9,119 bases of DNA. It comes from Micrococcaceae bacterium UBA3381. Its GTDB lineage: Bacteria; Actinomycetota; Actinomycetes; Actinomycetales; Micrococcaceae. Positions 6,839 to 9,119 of the stretch are shown in pieces. The notes under the pieces are model-generated. The model searched no databases and was not told the DNA's origin. It was given only the letters and a program-made list of their open reading frames with translations. How positions within the stretch are numbered: the first letter of the stretch is position 1; each line of letters opens with the position of its first letter. Where the stretch lies: assembly GCA_002358975.1 (NCBI GenBank), contig DEPX01000179.1:25805-34923 (forward strand), given 5' to 3'. A program made the translations under genes and the position numbers.

Positions 6839-7033
6839 ATGACCGAAGAAAAACACTATTGGTACAACGTCAAAACTGGCGAAGTTGAGGATGGACCACA
6901 GTCGATGTGGAAAGACCGGATCGGCCCGTTTGCTTCTCGCGAGGAAGCAGCAAATGCGCTATCCATCTATGAGCAACGCAATCGAGCTTGGGACGAAGCT
7001 GATGAAGAAGACGAGGACTGGGGAATACTCTAA
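6839..7033 (+). CDS. Small SPOR-like acidic protein
   Basis: A 64-residue protein with no signal peptide or membrane segment. Its first half (EKHYWYNVKTGEVEDGPQ) and the GPFASREEAANAL segment at 29-41 resemble short actinobacterial proteins annotated as SPOR-domain-like. The usual SPOR domain is about 70 residues and binds denuded peptidoglycan, but this copy lacks any export signal, so a cell-wall role is doubtful. The C-terminal 14 residues (51-64) are strongly acidic, ending in WGIL. I chose ATG 6839 because MTEEKHYWYN is the typical opening; the frame is open back to an ATG at 6767, but that would run into the map coding sequence. Only a weak GAAAGA precedes it. Its stop overlaps the panB stop by 4 bases. 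Function unknown. Confidence 0.75.
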   Translation: MTEEKHYWYNVKTGEVEDGPQSMWKDRIGPFASREEAANALSIYEQRNRAWDEADEEDEDWGIL

Positions 7034-7863
7034 AAGCTGTGTCCATCATCAGGGAAAGTCATCTGAAGAACATCATCGCGATATGCGTGGGCCGCATCTG
7101 ACAAGACCTGGCGCATATCAGCGTATTGCTTTACAAATGATGGCACCCGTTGTTGGTTGAGCCCGAAGGCATCCTGCCAAACCAGTACCTGACCGGTCGT
7201 ACCAGCGCCAGCCCCGATGCCAACTGTGGGGATGGTTAGAGCGGCGTCGACTGCTGCAGCGACATCTGCGGGTACAAGCTCCATTAATAACATCGTGGCC
7301 CCGGCTTCTTGTAAGGCCAGGGCTTCACTTACCATCTGCTGGGCAGCATCGTCTTCGCGGCCTTGGACCCGAAAGCCACCCAAAACATGCTCCGATTGGG
7401 GCGTAAAACCGGTGTGAGCTACCACTGCAACCCCGGCGGCGGTAAGCGCCTGAATATGCGGCACATATTCAATGCCGCCTTCCATCTTAATCGCAGAGAT
7501 GCCGGTCTCTTTGACGAGACGAACACCTGAACGGACAGCTTGTTCCACAGATTCCTCATACGAACCAAACGGTAGATCCGCAAGCACAAGTGCCCGCTTA
7601 GTGCCGGCAACAACAGCCTTGGAAAACGTAATCATGTCTTCCATAGTGACGCTCAGCGTAGAATTTTGGCCTTGCACAACGTTGCCCAAGGAATCTCCGA
7701 TCAATAGCGTCTCGATCCCGGCGTCATCGAAGATATTTGCCGTCATCGCATCGTAGCAAGTAAGCATCGCAAATTTGCCACCTGCATCCTTAATCTGCTG
7801 AAAGTGTACGGTTCGGTAGCGAGCAGGAGTCTTTTTCAAAACAGAATACGGGTTATCAACCAT
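7030..7863 (-). CDS. panB: 3-methyl-2-oxobutanoate hydroxymethyltransferase
   Basis: First committed enzyme of pantothenate (and so coenzyme A) synthesis: transfers a hydroxymethyl group from 5,10-methylenetetrahydrofolate to 2-oxoisovalerate, giving ketopantoate. The 277-residue product is normal length for this TIM-barrel family. Mg-binding D57 (IGDSLG) and D96 (ADLPFGSYE), K126 and E128 (KMEGG), H150 (AHTGFTPQ) and catalytic E195 (MELVP) align with the E. coli residues D45, D84, K112, E114, H136 and E181. The GIGAGAGTTGQVLVWQD motif starts at 215. No Shine-Dalgarno precedes the ATG, and a TAGACT hexamer 6 bases upstream suggests a leaderless transcript. No panC or panD is adjacent. It faces away from the glutamine synthetase gene, as glnA2-panB neighbours are also found in mycobacteria. 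Confidence 0.97.
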   Translation of the reverse strand: MVDNPYSVLKKTPARYRTVHFQQIKDAGGKFAMLTCYDAMTANIFDDAGIETLLIGDSLGNVVQGQNSTLSVTMEDMITFSKAVVAGTKRALVLADLPFGSYEESVEQAVRSGVRLVKETGISAIKMEGGIEYVPHIQALTAAGVAVVAHTGFTPQSEHVLGGFRVQGREDDAAQQMVSEALALQEAGATMLLMELVPADVAAAVDAALTIPTVGIGAGAGTTGQVLVWQDAFGLNQQRVPSFVKQYADMRQVLSDAAHAYRDDVLQMTFPDDGHSF

Positions 7864-7869
7864 GGCAAT

Positions 7870-7875
7870 AGTCTA
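7870..7875 (-). promoter_or_regulatory. Candidate -10 of panB, leaderless start
   Basis: Minus-strand TAGACT ends 6 bases before the panB ATG, the spacing expected if transcription begins at the A of the start codon. No purine-rich ribosome binding site is present between it and the ATG or just upstream, which supports a leaderless mRNA. No convincing -35 is visible. Confidence 0.45.
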
Positions 7876-7883
7876 ACGTCAGA

Positions 7884-7912
7884 TTGCTATCCTGGTAGGC
7901 AGACCTAAGAAT
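7884..7912 (+). promoter_or_regulatory. Weak candidate promoter of the glutamine synthetase gene
   Basis: TTGCTA (7884-7889) and AAGAAT (7907-7912) with a 17-base spacer match the SigA consensus at 4 of 6 positions each. The start would fall near 7919, just before the GGAAGAG ribosome binding site (7924-7930), which is 10 bases from ATG 7941. The evidence is weak; a promoter must lie in this 77-base gap or inside panB, because the upstream gene is divergent. Confidence 0.25.
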
Positions 7913-7940
7913 CCGTCAATAATGGAAGAGATCTCAAAGC

Positions 7941-9119
7941 ATGGATCGCCAGCAAGAATATGTCTTACGTACTCTGGAGGACCGGGATGTTCGGTTCATC
8001 CGGCTGTGGTTCACCGATGTGGTGGGGGCCCTAAAATCGGTAGCGCTGGCTCCAGCCGAAGTAGAATACGCTTTTTCTGAGGGGCTAGGTTTCGACGGTT
8101 CCTCGATTGATGGGTTTACCCGTATTTTTGAGTCCGACATGTTATTGCAACCTGATCCGACGTCGTTTCAGATCTTGCCTTGGCGTGGCGATGACGAGCA
8201 AACCTCGCGTATGTTTTGTGATGTCAAAATGCCCGATGGGGAACCATCTATGGCGGATCCGCGACATATACTCCGGCGCACCTTAGACCACGCCGCTGAC
8301 ATGGGCTTTAGCTGCTATTTGCATCCGGAAGTTGAATTCTATCTATTTAAGGGTGGACAACGAGACGAGCAGGGTGCACCGGTTCCGGTTGACCAAGCCG
8401 GCTATTTTGACCATGTCCCCGGTGGTGTGGCCCAAGACTTTCGCCGTGAAGCCGTCTCGATGCTCGAGGCCGTTGGGATTTCGGTGGAATTTTCTCACCA
8501 CGAGGCCGGCTCCGGACAAAATGAAATCGATCTACGGGCTACCGATGCCATGTCTACAGCCGATAACATCATGACGGCCCGTACCGTGATCAAAGAGGTC
8601 GCTACGCTGCAAAACCTGCATGCTACTTTTATGCCCAAACCACTGGGTGCCCAACCCGGCTCAGCGTTGCATACACATTTTTCGTTATTTGAATCGGATG
8701 CGAACGCTTTTTATGAAGCTGGGGCACAATATCAGTTATCGACCACGGCCCGGCGGTTTATCGCCGGCATGCTAAAACACTCCCCAGAAATCACCGCTGT
8801 CACGCACCAATTTGTTAACTCCTATAAACGGTTATGGGGTGGTCGTGAAGCACCATCGTATGTTTCTTGGGGTCACAACAACCGTTCTGCATTGGTACGG
8901 ATACCTCTACACAAGCCGAATAAGGCCGGTTCGGCACGAATCGAATATCGGGGTATTGACGCGGCGGCTAATCCGTACCTGGCTTATGCGTTGCTGATTT
9001 CTGCCGGGCTAAAAGGCATTGAAGAAGAGTACGAATTGCCCGAGCCCGCAGACGATGATATCGGCGAGCTCACCGCACGTGAACGAAGCCTTATGGGCCA
9101 CAGTCCACTTCCTACGACG
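7941..9119 (+). CDS. glnA2: GlnA2-type glutamine synthetase family protein, 3' end cut by window
   Basis: ATP-dependent ligase of the glutamine synthetase type I fold. 393 residues are present; mycobacterial GlnA2 has about 446, so the C-terminus is missing only because the window ends. The start MDRQQEYVLRTLEDRDVRF is close to the mycobacterial GlnA2 opening. Active-site residues are intact: D52 and D66 (FDGSSI...ESD), metal ligands E130, E132, E188, E195, H244 and E335, and R297, E303, R315 and R337 for substrate and phosphate. The position equivalent to the adenylylated tyrosine of enteric GlnA is G375 (DIGEL in place of NLYDL), so regulation by GlnE adenylylation is unlikely. Related Streptomyces GlnA2 and GlnA3 proteins act as gamma-glutamylpolyamine synthetases, so ammonia-dependent glutamine synthesis should not be assumed. 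A GGAAGAG site lies 10 bases before the ATG. Confidence 0.93.
   Translation, partial: MDRQQEYVLRTLEDRDVRFIRLWFTDVVGALKSVALAPAEVEYAFSEGLGFDGSSIDGFTRIFESDMLLQPDPTSFQILPWRGDDEQTSRMFCDVKMPDGEPSMADPRHILRRTLDHAADMGFSCYLHPEVEFYLFKGGQRDEQGAPVPVDQAGYFDHVPGGVAQDFRREAVSMLEAVGISVEFSHHEAGSGQNEIDLRATDAMSTADNIMTARTVIKEVATLQNLHATFMPKPLGAQPGSALHTHFSLFESDANAFYEAGAQYQLSTTARRFIAGMLKHSPEITAVTHQFVNSYKRLWGGREAPSYVSWGHNNRSALVRIPLHKPNKAGSARIEYRGIDAAANPYLAYALLISAGLKGIEEEYELPEPADDDIGELTARERSLMGHSPLPTT

Noticed and set aside
1..9119. Search for a mobile element, CRISPR array, tRNA, defence or biosynthetic cluster
   Set aside because: Every long open frame with conserved motifs is a core gene, gaps are 138 bases or less, and no direct repeats, att-like sites or transposase motifs were seen.

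Overview
The window looks like an ordinary housekeeping stretch of an actinobacterial chromosome, most likely Micrococcales and probably Micrococcaceae. The basis is protein character: a DnaE1-type polymerase with a full PHP site, an actinobacterial RluA-family enzyme with QRLD instead of HRLD, a type 1c methionine aminopeptidase, and a GlnA2-type glutamine synthetase beside panB, as in mycobacteria. Base composition is only moderate by eye and TTA/TTG leucine codons are common, which is low for that family. The genus cannot be fixed from the sequence. No mobile element, tRNA, rRNA, CRISPR array or foreign-looking block was seen.

Layout. Positions 1-58 hold only the leader of the first gene. 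lspA (signal peptidase II) and an RluD-like pseudouridine synthase overlap by 14 bases on the plus strand, followed 51 bases later by dnaE, which may have its own promoter in the 3' end of the pseudouridine synthase gene. A 138-base gap then carries a promoter and two, perhaps three, NrdR-box-like sites in front of nrdR, suggesting that the repressor controls itself. nrdR converges on map across a perfect 13-bp hairpin that probably ends transcription in both directions. The right third alternates strands: map (-), a 64-residue SPOR-like acidic protein (+), panB (-), and a GlnA2-type synthetase (+) cut by the window edge after 393 residues.

How the genes relate. They are core functions rather than one pathway: lipoprotein maturation, rRNA modification, chromosome replication, control of ribonucleotide reductase (dNTP supply), N-terminal Met removal, pantothenate synthesis and glutamine-type amidation. 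The closest functional link is dnaE with nrdR (DNA synthesis and its precursors). The most notable sequence features are regulatory: the NrdR-box cluster, and the hexamer TAGACT placed exactly 6 bases before the ATG of both map and panB, which suggests leaderless mRNAs. I found no convincing undescribed multi-gene system.
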